Assembly: GCA_025506515.1 (NCBI GenBank)
Contig: JACCIX010000587.1
Location: forward strand, 1-64,000
Direction of reading: 5' to 3'
From: Flaveria trinervia
Taxonomy: Eukaryota; Streptophyta; Magnoliopsida; Asterales; Asteraceae
DNA: 64,000 nt
Position 1 is the first letter of the stretch, and the number at the start of each line of letters is the position of its first letter. The position numbers and the translations under genes are program-made. Shown in pieces: positions 22,410 to 34,517 of this stretch. The notes under the pieces were generated by a model. That model saw nothing but the letters and a program-made list of their open reading frames with translations, did no database searches and was not told the DNA's origin.

Positions 22410-23440
22410 GTTTATAAACTCAAATAATATCTAACAATCAACACAGATTTGCTTCAAACAATGAATATCAGAGAGTTCGATGAAGACCAGAGTCGATAGT
22501 TCAGAGAGTTGTACTTGGAGAATTGAGTGTGAATGAGAAACAAGTGTAAGTGTTCAATGTATATTAAGTGAAGTTTAGACGCATGAGCATTGTTTGTGCG
22601 TATGAAACCCTAAAATTCACAAAATAATGAGACGCATGAGAACTATTCTGCCGCATGAGCACTATACAGACGCATAAGCACTGTTTAGGCGCTTTTGCAC
22701 TGTTTAGCCGTATGAAGTTCCTGAAACGACTAACACTCATAACTCTTGAAACATTTCAACACTGTGTAGATGCATGAGACATTCAAAACGTCTAACACTT
22801 TGTTAAAAACAGACTCATTATCACTATTAGGCGTATGGGATTGTGTGAAACGCCCAAACACTTGGTTAAACTCATGGACTTATTGCCACTGTTTAGATGC
22901 ATGGGAATATGAAAAACACCCAAACACTTGTATAATTTCCTAAAAGTTCACCATGCTCCTATTTAGACGTATGAACGCTATTTAGGTGCATGAGTTGACT
23001 TTGAGTTGACTTTCATGAGTCTTACACTTGTGTTTTCCAAAATTCTTCATGTGCACACTATTTAAACATATTAGTAACATTTCATACTTATATTTAAACA
23101 TCTTAAGCATAATTTTGAGTTTCCCAAAATTTACATTTTAGACCCTCAAAATTGATCTTTTTACATTTTGCACACTCAATTTTGATTTTTAACATTTTTA
23201 ATTCGTCACTAGTTGATTAACTTTTTAAAATTTATCTTTCCTTTCATTTTAATCTCAAAACGTAATCAAATATCTATTTTTCAACTTTTGCAAGAAACAT
23301 TTCCACTTGCAAATTTATATAGGTTCATATCATCATTTTCAAAAGTTACATTATCAAACTCACATACACTTTTAACATATAGCATCATTCTTTCAATTCA
23401 ATATTTTATTTTGATTTTCTGAGAAAAAACTCTTCCATTT
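22410..23440 (-). promoter_or_regulatory. Element E spacer: motif tract and TATA-like site upstream of additional ORF
   Basis: The segment 22570-23010 repeats a 19-20 bp unit close to CGCATGAGCACTGTTTAGG (plus-strand reading), strongly resembling the leader of element F and U3 of the B/E LTR. On the minus strand a TATA-like CTTAATATAC (22559-22568) directly follows the tract. No coding sequence is seen; 23040-23440 is AT-rich. Confidence 0.5.
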
Positions 23441-23460
23441 ATTACTCCCCCTAAACTTTT
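23441..23460 (-). other. Internal polypurine tract, element E
   Basis: The minus strand reads GTTTAGGGGGAGTAAT, matching the terminal tracts of families D and F (CTTAGGGGGAGTAT). No LTR follows it; the aORF spacer does. Confidence 0.6.
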
Positions 23461-23692
23461 AAGTTTTGACAACTTATAAGTTTTCTAAGGTAACATAATA
23501 AGATCACACATCTCATTGTTATATTGCCTTCACACACATAAAACATGCATAAAATCAAAATGAAATCAAAATCAAATCTAGTATAAACAAAAGAATTCAC
23601 GTGTGCAGTGAGATCATATCAATGAAGATTAGCACATTAAAATATAAAAAAATGTGAATAGTCATAGACAATGAATAAATCCTAATCAAATG
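23461..23692 (-). other. Post-pol spacer remnant of element E
   Basis: This is AT-rich non-coding DNA. Short words (TGATATGATC, GCACACGTG) recur in the post-pol spacer of family D near 51540-51570. It is cut at 23692 by the element F LTR, and the pol that should lie beyond is absent. Confidence 0.45.
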
Positions 23693-23993
23693 TGTTCCAG
23701 GTCAGTGATATCACGACAAAAGATTAACATGTTGTCTTTACTTGTCTTTTTACTATTTGTAATAGTATAGGGACTAGTTTTGTAAATTTGTTAGTTCCTT
23801 GTGTTGCATTATAAATAGCTTAGACTTGTAGCAGTTAGTAAGAGACGAAAAACTACTTACTTTGTAATTCTTTTTGCTTGATATTAATGAAACTGTGAAT
23901 TTTGTTGATATCTTGCTTGATTTGATTACTTTGTTTGTATTTCTTTGAATTGTGTTCATACATCATCATAGATTGATACATTTGATCCTATCA
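23693..23993 (+). repeat. Element F 5' LTR (about 300 bp)
   Basis: It ends GATCCTATCA, followed by AA and the PBS, and matches 60818-61107. The TATA box TATAAATA is at 23810-23817. The first ~30 bp differ from the 3' LTR, so the start at TGTTCC (23693) is less certain. Confidence 0.8.
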
Positions 23994-23995
23994 AA

Positions 23996-24007
23996 TGGTA
24001 TCAGAGC
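23996..24007 (+). other. Primer-binding site, element F
   Basis: TGGTATCAGAGC lies two bases after the LTR end. Confidence 0.92.
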
Positions 24008-24839
24008 TATTGGTAGAGTGATTTTTGAGTTTTGTCCAACTGTCAACCTCAAAAAATTCACTGAATCTGTGATTTATAGACAATTCAATTAAAATTTTGT
24101 GGATTTCAGATGTGTTTCATCATGAGAAACATGTTTTAAACCACAATTAGCAATTAAATTCATCAAATTCAAGATAATTTGTTGAATTTTTGTTCGAAAA
24201 GCTCACTATTTTTCAAACTGAAAATCACAAAATTGCTTGATTTGTTGTTGATATTGAAAGAAATTGATGTTAGAAGAATTATTATCGTTATAAAACATGT
24301 CTAATTGGAATGTTTCAATCCAATTCATCAAATTTTGAAGAATTTCAGAAGATTTGAGTTAGTTACATTCATATGAACATGATGAATGTGGCGCACTAGG
24401 GTTGAAGTTTGCTGAAATTTGTCTAAGTGTTTGGCGTTTGACTACTGTCTAGTGGCATTAACACTGTTTGGACGTTTTCAATTCAGACGTTTGACTACTG
24501 TTGAAGAGTATAAGCCCAGAAGTATTATCTCTGTTGAGGCGTATTAGAACTATTTAGACGTTTGACAACTGTTGAGGCGCTTTACAACTGTGTAGGCGCA
24601 TTACAACTGTTCCGACGTTTTACTACTGTTCAGACGCATCAACTTAGGCGTTTTGGAAAAAAATTTTAAGGTATTCCCTTAGACGTCTCTCAACCTAGGT
24701 GCATTAACTGTTTGGATGTTTGATTACTGTTCAGGCGCATCACCCTTGATATTTAGAATTTTTTTTTAGAAAATTTTTCAAAAACTTTTTCATTTCTTTT
24801 CTTAATTTAAAATCTATTAAAAAGAACAAAAATATAAGA
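24008..24839 (+). other. Leader of element F with ~20 bp repeated unit
   Basis: This is non-coding and AT-rich. The segment 24420-24745 repeats a unit close to GGCGCATTACAACTGTTTAGA about ten times, as in the element E spacer (22570-23010). The gag ATG follows at 24840. Confidence 0.6.
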
Positions 24840-25993
24840 ATGGTGAAATCAGAAGATTCTAAAAATAGAGTTCCAAAACTTAAAAATAGAGCTGATTTCC
24901 AAAATTGGTCTCTTAGGTTAAAACATCATTTAAATTCCACTGACACTGATTTTTGGAAATCTATAGAGAAAGGACCATACATTCTTATAATTACTGATGG
25001 GCCTGACAGAGGGTTTGTTTATACTAAAGATTCTCAAGAACCCTATCTTGAAGATGGTCTTCAAGGAGATGATTTGAGAAGAGTAAAGAATGATGTCAAC
25101 GCATATTCCTTGATGTGTAAAGGACTACCTCTGGAAGTTATTGCAAGGCTTGATGGATATCAAACTGGATACACCATGTATAAAGCCTTAAAGACCATTT
25201 ATGAAGGAGGTAAGGAGATTCAAAATCTCAAGAAACAAAAGTTGAAAAGGCAATTAGAATTGTTTCAACATTTGTCTACATAAACCATAAATCAGATGAT
25301 GAACAGATTTGTTCAACTTACAACTAGATGTCAACAGCTGGTATTAAGCCTGATCTTGAAGATCCAAATCTTAGAGTACTCAATGCTTTACCCTCATCAT
25401 GGAAACAAATAGTAACCTTACTAAAGCATACTAAGAAGTTCCCTATGGATCCAGAACTACTCATTGCCAAGATAGAGGTAGTAGAGATTGATGAAAGCTG
25501 AAGGAATAATGATAGAGCAGCATCAATGTCTCAGTATCAGTTTGTTGCTTCTCCTGCCAACACTATTGAAAATGCATTTATGGAAAAAAGTGAGAAAATC
25601 ACAGAAGAAGAGGGAGAGTTATTTGTTCGAGCAGGATTTTTCACCGATTCACCATTTACTAGTGCTCCTGCTTATACAACATAGTCTCATTCTCAATCTC
25701 CTCCTAAATCTCAGTCTCAAACATCTAATGTCCAAACAGAGACTTCTTCATCTAACTCTGCTAAATCTAGCAAAGTTAAAGATGTGATAAACAGCCTATT
25801 AGAGAATGAAGAGTCTAAAACTGCATTCACTGTATTTATGGCTAGTTTTCAAGCATATCAAGGTAGCCATTTAACTCAATTAGACCTTGTTTTGCAAGAT
25901 TTGTTTGAAATGGATCCTGAAGATGTTGAAGAGATGGACTTAAACTGGCTGAGGGTAATGATTTTTTAAAGGACACAAAAACACTCCTATGTC
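24840..25993 (+). pseudogene. gag, N-terminal part (element F)
   Basis: The ATG is at 24840 (MVKSEDSKNRVPKLKNRADF). The copia Gag core includes FWKSIEKGPYI and YKALKTIYEGG. A frame change falls near 25280, stops lie near 25500 and 25684, and then the conserved FEMDPEDVEEMDLNW follows. It is similar to the family D gag (EMDPDDVEEMDLQ). It is interrupted at 25993 by element C, and the reading continues at 38506. Confidence 0.87.
25989..25993 (+). repeat. Target-site duplication of element C, left copy (ATGTC)
   Basis: ATGTC here and at 38506-38510 directly flank the two LTRs of element C. This is the 5-bp duplication expected from a copia integrase. Confidence 0.92.
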
Positions 25994-26519
25994 TGTTGGT
26001 CCATGTGATCGATGAACAGTACAATTGATAGGATAATTTGATCAATATCAAACACACAATCCAAATATCAACAATTGAGAAGTGAATATAATGAATCAAG
26101 ATATAATTGGTTCTCAAATGAACAAACTCACTCAATAACAACAAGCACAATTGTATTTCAATGAAGTAACTGCTTAGAAATGGTAGCTTGCAATAGAATT
26201 CCACGATTAGGGTTTTGCAAGCTTTTTTTTTCCTACAAAGTGAAATGACAATAGTATATATAGTAGCCATAGATTCGCTGACAGTTTCGCTACCAGCAAA
26301 ACTGTCATGCCGAAACTATAGTTTCGCCCAGCAGAACACAAGTTCGCCGGGTAAACCAAAACAACAAACTGTGAGCGAATGTATAGATTCGCTCACAGTG
26401 TCGCTGGACTGCCAAAACTGCTAATTACAAACAAAATACAAAATGAAACTAACAAAAGTCCTATTACAATGTAAAGTAAACATCAATACTAAAGTGAGTC
26501 CAACCTAACATGATCTTCA
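25994..26519 (-). repeat. Element C 3' LTR (526 bp)
   Basis: It runs TGAAGATCATG to GACCAACA on the minus strand. The TATA box TATATATA is at about 26254-26263. U3 upstream of it (26270-26405) is dense in AGTTTCGC/GCGAAACT words. Confidence 0.95.
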
Positions 26520-26533
26520 ATACTCCCCGTAGG
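26520..26533 (-). other. Polypurine tract, element C
   Basis: The minus strand reads CCTACGGGGAGTAT next to the LTR's TGAAGATC, a slightly interrupted form of the TTAGGGGGAGTAT tract of D and F. Confidence 0.7.
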
Positions 26534-26549
26534 TTGGACCTCACTATCT

Positions 26550-29128
26550 TCACTTCTCTTGATTTGACTTGTCGGCTCCGGTTTCCTCTGCTGCTCTTGA
26601 TCTATCTTCATCACCTCCCGCAGCAGCAACTTTAGAAGCTTCAGCCACTGATCCTTGAAGGTTAGTTCCTGCATCACCAGCTTCCTCAGAATGACCACTA
26701 GCTCTAGCAAACTGCCTGGTCATGTCTTGAACATCCATGGCAAAGTCATCTTGTGCTCTCACCTTTTCAGCCAAACTCTTTACCTCCGCCCGTACTCCTC
26801 TTATTTCGTTTGCCACATTCATAAACAAGCTTGCCTTTTTCGTGTTTCCTCTCCTGCCCCAGCCTTAATATGATTTTCACAAAGAGTCAAGAGATCTTCA
26901 TCACTGAAGCTGAATAATTCCATCGGGTCAAACACCCTAAACTCTATTCCGTGTTTGGCTCTAATCACCGCCTTGCCAGTGCTATTATCATAAAACCACT
27001 TTTCAAAGTCCTGTAAATGTTGGGGAGAGGATCAGCCAATCTTACCCTGTTTACAGTCTTTGGTGGTTTGACTCTCAAAACAATCCTCCCTTTGCCAGTC
27101 TCCCAGTCTTTATCTTTCTTTGATCTTTTTCGTTCAGCCTTCATGTATCCAAATGACTCAAAATTATCATTAAGTCCATTTTTAATTACCTTCTCAAGAA
27201 ATACTACCTTTTCACTTAAATGAGCATTAATCAAAGGCAAAGTGGCCAACCGTCTCAGATCCCATTTGGGCATGGTCTTAAAAGCCTTCCTCTTGAGCAT
27301 GTAGCTGATATGACCTCCTCTTCTTTTAATCATAAACATCTTTAAACTAGGATTATAACACCAATTTATTATCTTCTTGTCTGCCTCTTTCCTGCTTAAA
27401 CCTTCCATATTTTGAAACAAAGGAGTAAGTTCTTCAGCCTCCTTCTCCTTCACCAACCAGTCACTCTTATCCATCTCGAACACATCAGCTTCATCATCTC
27501 CCTTCTTAGCAACATACACTAGTGGTTTCTCATCTACTTCATAAAACTCTGGTTCAGAATCATAATCAACCAATTGCTCATCCTCCTCTTCTTCATCAAT
27601 CAAACCTTTTCCTTTATCAGACATTCCTCAGTGGTAGCAGTAACAACCACTTCTTCACCCACACTATCCTTATCAAAATCAAACTGTAGGTTAACAAACC
27701 CTGCTTCAATAATATCATCATCCTCATTTCTTCCAGCATCTTCTCTTGGGATCTCTTGTTCCCCTGGTTCAGTATTAGCTGCTCCAGAAATGCCCTCTCC
27801 TACCTTGGATGAAGTACCCACATTCAAGAATGAGTACTTAGATATATCAGTCATATCATCTAACTCAGATTGAGTTAATTGACTAGGTAGGCCAGCAGCA
27901 GCTTTCATCTGAGAAATTTCTTCAAACAATCTCTTAATCAAATTATTCTGGTCAACCAACATCTTTTTCATTCCTTCAATTACCTCATCCTTCTATTTTT
28001 CCCTAATCTCCTGATTCGTCAGTTTAGTCTTTATCATACTCAACTCATTGGCCAATGAAGTATTTAGACTACGAATAACATCCTCATCAAGACCAACACT
28101 AGCCTCTTTCCTTGCTGTGAAACCCTCATGTTGATGTTTTGATCTTCGTCCAGGCTCAACAAAGTCAGTTTTCTTTTTAGATCTCCGTTCTTTCTCCACC
28201 CTTATCTCCTCTGCTTGTGCATCTATATCTTCTTCAAAATCATAATCTTTCTCTTTTGCATATCTCTTTCTCTTCTTAGCTGCATCAGCTTGTTGCACCC
28301 TTGTTTGCTCAGTCCTTTTGTTTTCAGACTCATCGACCCGTCTGATATAATTCCAGTGTTCTGGAGGGTACATATTTTCCCAGAGATGGGTGATTTTACC
28401 ACTGAAATCATGGCAGATAGCACAACAATCAGCAAATATCCGAGGGTTCATCTGCACTAATCTCTTAACTTCACCATGTTTAGGAACATCAGGAATAAGA
28501 TCATCAATAATCATCTGAATAAAGCGAGGATATAACAACCATTTATCCTTCTTCACAGCCATCACATTCTCTGCCATACACGCAAAGATCAGTCTAGCAC
28601 TGTTTGCTTTCTCCCCTATACAACATATCACCATAGCTTTGGCCCAGTCAAGATTAAGTCCATCGGATCCACCCTTACGGTGATCTAAGCCATAATAAAA
28701 ACATGAGCTATATATCTCCATTCCTTAGATAAAAAAGACTTTTTAATCTCCTTCCTCGAACCAAAAGCTGGTCCCTCATACCCCATTTGTCTGAAAGCTT
28801 GGAATACTTCAGACCCCGTCATATCCACTTCATCACCAGTATCATCTTCTAGTCTAAGAATCCTCGACACGCTCTCAGCAGTAATAGTTATATCATGATC
28901 AATAACTCTAGCTGTGATTCTCTGTACATCTCCTCTAGTGTTGTATTCTGCTGATCTCCAAAAATCTCTAATATGAAGATCATAGATAGTGGGTGAGTGA
29001 GAGATAGCATATGCAATGGGTGATCTCTGAAGCCATCTAATGCAGTCACGAAATCCGGCCGCCTTTGGAAGAGTATCGTCTAATATGGCAGTGATGTTAT
29101 TCCTCTCATCAAACTTGAGATTCGCCAT
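26550..29128 (-). pseudogene. Additional ORF (element C), nearly complete
   Basis: The ATG at 29128 starts MANLKFDERNNITAILDD; PTIY and RDFWRSA fall near residues 46-58. A frameshift near 28695 leads to the middle module (LLYPRFIQMIIDDLIPDV). Then come basic and acidic stretches (KKRKRYAKEKDYDFEED) and a TAG near 27993. After a frame change near 27615 the acidic linker leads to IINWCYNPSLKMFMIKRRGG. The C-terminal module is WFYDNSTGKAVIRAKHG, and a coiled-coil-like tail ends at 26550. No enzyme motif, signal peptide or membrane helix is visible. The frame would be about 860 codons. Function unknown; a role linked to element RNA or host chromatin is only a guess from the basic stretches. Confidence 0.72.
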
Positions 29129-29134
29129 GATAAC

Positions 29135-29717
29135 CTGAGAAGAACAACAAATAAATTTGAATAAGAAATATTGAAAATAAGAAAATAAAACAAAAACAAA
29201 AGAAACAATCATTTCGGCAAGCGAAACAATAGTTTCGCTCACTAAGACATGATAGTTTCGCTGAATCAAAGACAATTTCGACAAGGAAAACAAACAGTTT
29301 CGACAAGCGAAACTATAATTTCGCTCATTGAAACTTGTTATTTTCGCAGAACAAAAATTAGTTTCGACAAGATTAGAATGAATTAAAGTAGTTTCACAAT
29401 TAGTTTTACCAAATATTAACTTAGTTTTGCTATTACAAATTAGTTTCGCTGACATAAGAAAATACAAGCGAAACTGTGTAAATTAAAGATCAGTCATTGC
29501 GAAATTAGAAAAGATATGGCGAAACTGTTAAGTTTGCTCGGACAGCATAACTTTACAGTTTCGCAGAAAAGATGTGAACTTTCGTTCAATTTCGCAGAGA
29601 AATTAGTAGTTTCGCTGAACGAACAGCGAAACCACCGAAGAGACACAATCTAGATAACTTAAGAATAGACTATTTAATCTAGATTAGAAGGTGAATCAGT
29701 GTTCGAAACTCACATAC
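29135..29717 (-). other. Candidate 5'UTR intron of element C additional ORF
   Basis: The acceptor TTGTTGTTCTTCTCAG (polypyrimidine tract plus AG) ends at 29135, six bases before the ATG. A possible donor, TTCGTATGTGAG, lies at about 29711-29720. Inference from consensus only; the donor is less sure than the acceptor. Confidence 0.42.
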
Positions 29718-29848
29718 GAAGTGAATCTCACGAAAAATCAGACCAAATCACAAACACAAGTCAAAATCGCCTTAAAAGTTACGGATAAACCCTAAAAGAG
29801 AAACTGAGCGGTTGTGCGAAATTATGAGAGAAAATTCACAAACATGAC

Positions 29849-29857
29849 TTATATAGC
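29849..29857 (-). promoter_or_regulatory. Candidate internal TATA box upstream of element C additional ORF
   Basis: The minus strand reads TTTGCTATATAAGTC. The dense AGTTTCGC tract (29860-30060) ends immediately upstream, the same order (tract, then TATA) as in the element C LTR. It lies about 720 nt before the ATG, or about 140 nt of predicted exon plus the predicted intron. Confidence 0.5.
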
Positions 29858-30060
29858 AAATAGTTTCGCAGACAGCGAACTATAAATTCGTCTGGCGAAT
29901 TTACAGTTTCCCCAGTGAAACTGTAATTTCGCTAATTTACAGTTTCGCCCAGTGAAACTGTAATTTCGCTAGGAGGTAACTGATTAACAACTTATTATCC
30001 AACCTAGCGAAATTGCAGTTTCGCTTTGCAAAATTATTAGCGAAAGAATACTTTCGCACC
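29858..30060 (-). promoter_or_regulatory. AGTTTCGC/GCGAAACT motif tract (element C spacer)
   Basis: Words such as ACAGTTTCGCC, GTGAAACTG and AATTTCGC occur in both orientations and form short stems. Scattered copies continue at 29200-29640 inside the predicted leader. The same words fill U3 of this element's LTRs and its gag leader (37365-37780). Confidence 0.6.
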
Positions 30061-31220
30061 TTTAATTTTATTATTTATTATTAATTTTTATTATTATTTA
30101 TTATTATTATTATTATTTTTTAAATTATAATACTTAAAGGAAGCACATCTAATAATGAGATCTAAAATAATCAAAATCACATTCTCTAAATATTTTAGAA
30201 CATAAAGATGATCAAAAAAATCATCTACCAGTCATGAGATCATACTGAATACAAGATCTGATCACAATTTGCACAGAAACAACTGAAATTATAACAAATC
30301 AATAACGATTGTTGATATAATTGTCCACTTAAACTCGTGCCTTAACCTTTTTCGAACAACAGCTCATTTAAGGTTCTATTAGATGCTTTAAAATGCAAGA
30401 CCCCACAATCATTTGTAAAAAAAACCCTCACCCAACCTCAGGATTTCTTGAATTATGAATCAATCTTCAAAGAACAAAATTTGTGAATTAGTGTGCAAAT
30501 GATTATCAACAGATATTTCATTCTGAGAGAAATTCATCGATAAGATGATTTGACATAATTATATCAAAATGGTGAGAGCTCCAGATCTATACTCACGTAT
30601 AACAGAGGAGATAACCATTTGAACATGTGCTCATGAGAGCTCCAGGTCAGTACTATCGTACAGCAGAGGAGATCATCACTCCAGGTCAGTACTCACGTAC
30701 AGCAGAGGAGATAAGCACAGACACAAGACATCTTGACACTAAATATACCAGCAGAGGATGATGACAAAACAAAGCAAAATGAACGAAAGATTCATTCTCA
30801 ATCCAATTTTTGTCAGACTCAGTTTTTGTGCAATCCAAAACGATTGAGTAAATCCAGACATTCTTAAGCATAAAGTTTAAGTTAATCAAAAAGATGTTGT
30901 CTACTTCATTCGTCAGGCAGAGTCTATCAAGCATATCGTTAAAGAATCTGATCCATTTCCTTTTTTTTAATGTGAAACAGAATCCAGTAACAGTTACTAT
31001 CATTTCTCATACAAGTACTGGTCATGTAAATAAAAATTTTTAGAGAATATACAATCATTTCTCATCATGTTAAATTCCAATCTCAAATAATATATTACTC
31101 CCCCAAATTTTATTTTTTCATATTTATATTATTATCAATGAATTTTCATTCTAATTAATTTAATTTTTTTTATATGTTTGTTATAATTTTTTTTAATAAA
31201 GAAATAGAAAATGAAAATTT
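30061..31220 (-). other. Post-pol spacer of element C with tandem repeat and internal polypurine tract
   Basis: This is non-coding. A ~34 bp unit (CTCCAGGTCAGTACT...CAGCAGAGGAGAT) occurs three times at 30579-30612, 30640-30672 and 30679-30712. A second polypurine tract (minus strand AATTTGGGGGAGTAAT) is at 31094-31110, about 110 bp after the pol stop. The segment 30061-30130 is an AT-only run. Confidence 0.6.
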
Positions 31221-33005
31221 TTAAAAAGATATTAACCCAAGCATAGAAATCAATTCATAAAAACGAGGTTTATCAAATGTTTTTGTGAAAAGATCAGCTT
31301 TTTGATTTTTTGTATCGATGGGTATAATATTAATGAAACCCTTCTCTTGAGCATCACGAATAGCATGGATTCATGTTTCAATATGCTTTGTGCGGGAATG
31401 ATGAATGGGGTTTTTAGCAATCCATTGCCCTCATTGTCACGAATAAAGGTGTATGAAGGAAATTAATGCCATAACCAATCATTTGATGTTGGATCCAGAG
31501 AACTTGAGAGCAGCAGCTGGAGGCAGCAATATATTCAGCTTCCCCTGTAGAAAGAGAAACAGTAGTTTGTTTCTTGCTCTGCCAGGATACCAGACAATTT
31601 CCCAAATATTGACAACCACCAGACACAGATTTTCTGTTTAACCTGCAACCATTGGAATCACTATCAGAGTAAGCATGTAAATCAAAATTTCCACCATACG
31701 GATACCACATCCCGAGACGAGACGATCCTTTGAGATAACGAATATTCGTTTGACAGCTTTCTCATGAGATTCCTTTGGAGCCGACTGATATCTAGCACAA
31801 TAACCAACAGCAAAAGTGATATCAGGACGACTTGCAGTAAGATACATGAGAGAGCCAATCATAGACCGAAAAAGATGAGGATCAACTGGTTTTCCATTTT
31901 CATCCGGAGTTAGACATGTCTGAGCAGTAAAAGGAGTCATCTCAGTAGACGCATCATCCATCTTAAATTTCTTCAGAATATCTTTAATGTACTTTTCTTG
32001 ATGAATAAGAATTCCTTCTTTCTGTTGTTCAACTTGCAATCCAAGAAAGAAACACATTTCACCCATCATACTCATTTCAAACCTTTGGCTCATCACTTCT
32101 TCAAACTCTCTACACAATTGAGAGTTTGTAGATCCAAAAATAATATCATCGACATACACTTGAACAAAGATCATTTCACCATTCACCTCTCTTTTAAATA
32201 AGGTCATATCAATGGTACCACAAGAGTAACCATTGCTTAGAGATATTGCGTAAGAGTCTCATACCAGATTCTGGGTGCTTGATGAAGACCATACAATGAT
32301 TTATCAAGTTTATACACTTTATCAGGAAAATCAGGATCTTCAAAGCCTGGTGGTTGACACACATATATCTCCTCATCAATGTCTTCGTAGAGAAAAGCAC
32401 ATTTCACATCCATCTGGTAAACTTTGAATTGTTTATGAGCAGCATGAGCACGAAATATTCTGATTGCTTCAAGACGAGCAACTGGAGCAAAGACTTCTGT
32501 ATAATCAATTCCTTCTTCTTGAGCAAGCCTTGCACTACAAGTCTAGATTTTGCGCACACACCACACCCCGATCATCTGGTTTGTTCTTAAATACCCATTT
32601 TGTACCAATTGGATATTTGTTGGGAGGTAAATCAACTAAGGTCCAAACCTGAAGCTTTCTAAACTGTTGAAGTTCCAATTGCATAGATTCTACCCAACAA
32701 GGATCTTGTAGAGCAGCATGAACATTTTTTGGAACAATTTGAGAAATAAAGCATGAGAAAAGACAAACATTAATCAGACCAGATTGACTTCGCGTGCGAA
32801 CACCATCAGAAACAGATCCAATCACATTATCGAGCGGATGATCTTTCAAAGTTTTGTAATCACTTGAAGAAGGAAAGATATTTGAAGAAGTATCAGCCAT
32901 GTCCGGATAAAGATTAGAGGAAGGTGTATCAATGACAGGTGTGGAATCAGGTAAGTTAGGAGATGTAGGAGATAAAGAATCAGATAATGGAGCTTGATCA
33001 GGCAT
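31221..33005 (-). pseudogene. Reverse transcriptase and RNase H (element C pol)
   Basis: The linker and RT start are at 33005-32535 (WVESMQLELQQF). The next RT segment is in another frame, and 32207-31638 then has [14 protein letters not shown] with the intact YVDD box and [20 protein letters not shown]. RNase H 31710-31414 contains WQSKKQTTVSLSTGEAEYIA. The pol C-terminus (ADLFTKTFDKPRF) ends at a TAA at 31221. Frameshifts lie near 32530, 32210 and 31740. Confidence 0.9.
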
Positions 33006-34118
33006 TGGAGACGATGAGCTGACATCAGTTGAAACACATCATTTACTAGCGGGATGGATGGAACAGACGATGGAGATGATGGAATAAATTCGTTTGAGTA
33101 CTTGGAACTGATGTATCATCATCGAAAACTGGCAAATTAAATGAATTGAACACAGTATTGGAGTCAAAGAACCATGTAGGTTCAGATTTCACTTCAGAAG
33201 GATTGGATTCTTGCCAATCAACATTATGACTCTTGAACAATACGTGTTCTCTTGTTATAAACTCGGTACGCCTTTTGTGAAGAAGAGTATCCAACAAAAT
33301 AACACTCGTCAGAAACAACACCAAATTTTGTCTTTTGAGATTGAGTATTCACAAGAGTACAAGAACATCCAAATGGTCGAAAGAAATCAATTAGTGGCTT
33401 CCTCTTATGAAAAAGTTCATAAGGAGTCTTCACTTTATCTTTCACAATTAGCACCCTGTTTAGAACATAAGATGCACAATTAACAGCTTCAGCCCATAAA
33501 ATATGGGTAATGAGGATTCTATCAACATTGTACGAGCAGCTTCCACAAGAGTGCGATTCTTTCTTTCTGCAATACCGTTTTGCTGGGGTGTTCTTGCAGC
33601 ACTAAATTGTCTCACAATCCCTTTTTGAGCACAAAATGAATCAAGAATCTGATTTTTAAATTCAGTGCCGTTGTCACTTCTTAATCCTATAACTCTTCTC
33701 TTGCTGACTGATTCAATAGAAATGATTAATTTCTGCAATTCCTCTGCAAATTCACTTTTGTGTGCAAGAAACCTCACCCATGAATAACGTGAGAAATCAT
33801 CTGTAACAACAAGACAAAAAGATTTTTTAGCAATTGATTTAACACTAATTGGCCTGAATAAATCAGTAACAACTCAAGAGGACTTGATATGCTATTTAAA
33901 AGTTTGGGCTTATGAGTTTTCTTATGTTGTTTCCCTTTGGCACATGCCATGCATTTTTCAGTAACAGAAAAATCTTTTAAAGGAAGTCCTCTAACAAGAT
34001 TGTTCTTGACTAATTTATTAATTATCTTAAAATTGACATGGCCTAAGCGACGATGCCACAAGAGTGACTCAGAGGTTGATGCTTTTGAGAGAAGACATTG
34101 CAGTAGCCTTTGACTCAT
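33006..34118 (-). pseudogene. Integrase (element C pol)
   Basis: LWHRRLGHVNFKIINKLVKN and CMACAKGKQH form the HHCC zinc region. A frame change falls in the DLFGP area, near 33850. LRSDNGTEF and GIAERKNRTLVEAAR supply the second Asp and the Glu. The region after 33454 contains the FVGYSSSQKAYRVYN segment, then a Ser-rich linker. It is split over four frames. Confidence 0.88.
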
Positions 34119-34490
34119 TTGAATTCATATCAAGAAGATATGTATCATGTTTCCTTGGAGCACGCATGAGAATTAAATCCTCCGGAATAGCTATCGCTGA
34201 TTTTAAAAATAAACATTCGTCAGATTTAAATAGAAGAGGAATGTCTTTATCACAAATTTGAGAGACACTCAGAAGATTAAAAGCCAATTCAGGAACATCG
34301 GTTGACTTTTTCTAGAGTAAGAGACCATTGGTAACTTCTCCTTGTCCAATCATTTTTCCACCCTTCTTATTCCAGCAAATGCCACATATCCTCCATCTAT
34401 AATCCGATAATTGGTCAACAAATCCTTTAATCCCGTCATATGCTTGGAACATCCGCTATCAACATGCCACAGACTGTGTACAATCTCTGA
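34119..34490 (-). pseudogene. Aspartic protease (element C pol)
   Basis: SLWHVDSGCSKHMTGLKDLL carries an intact DSG at 34452-34460. The C-terminal block FNLLSVSQICDKDIPLLF follows after a stop. Confidence 0.87.
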
Positions 34491-34517
34491 AGAGGATCCC
34501 TGAAATGAATTAACAAA

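Noticed and set aside
26842..27010. Gap between ORF pieces of the element C additional ORF taken as an intron
   Set aside because: The sequence remains coding in another frame (WFYDNSTGKAVIRAKHG), so a frameshift is the simpler explanation.
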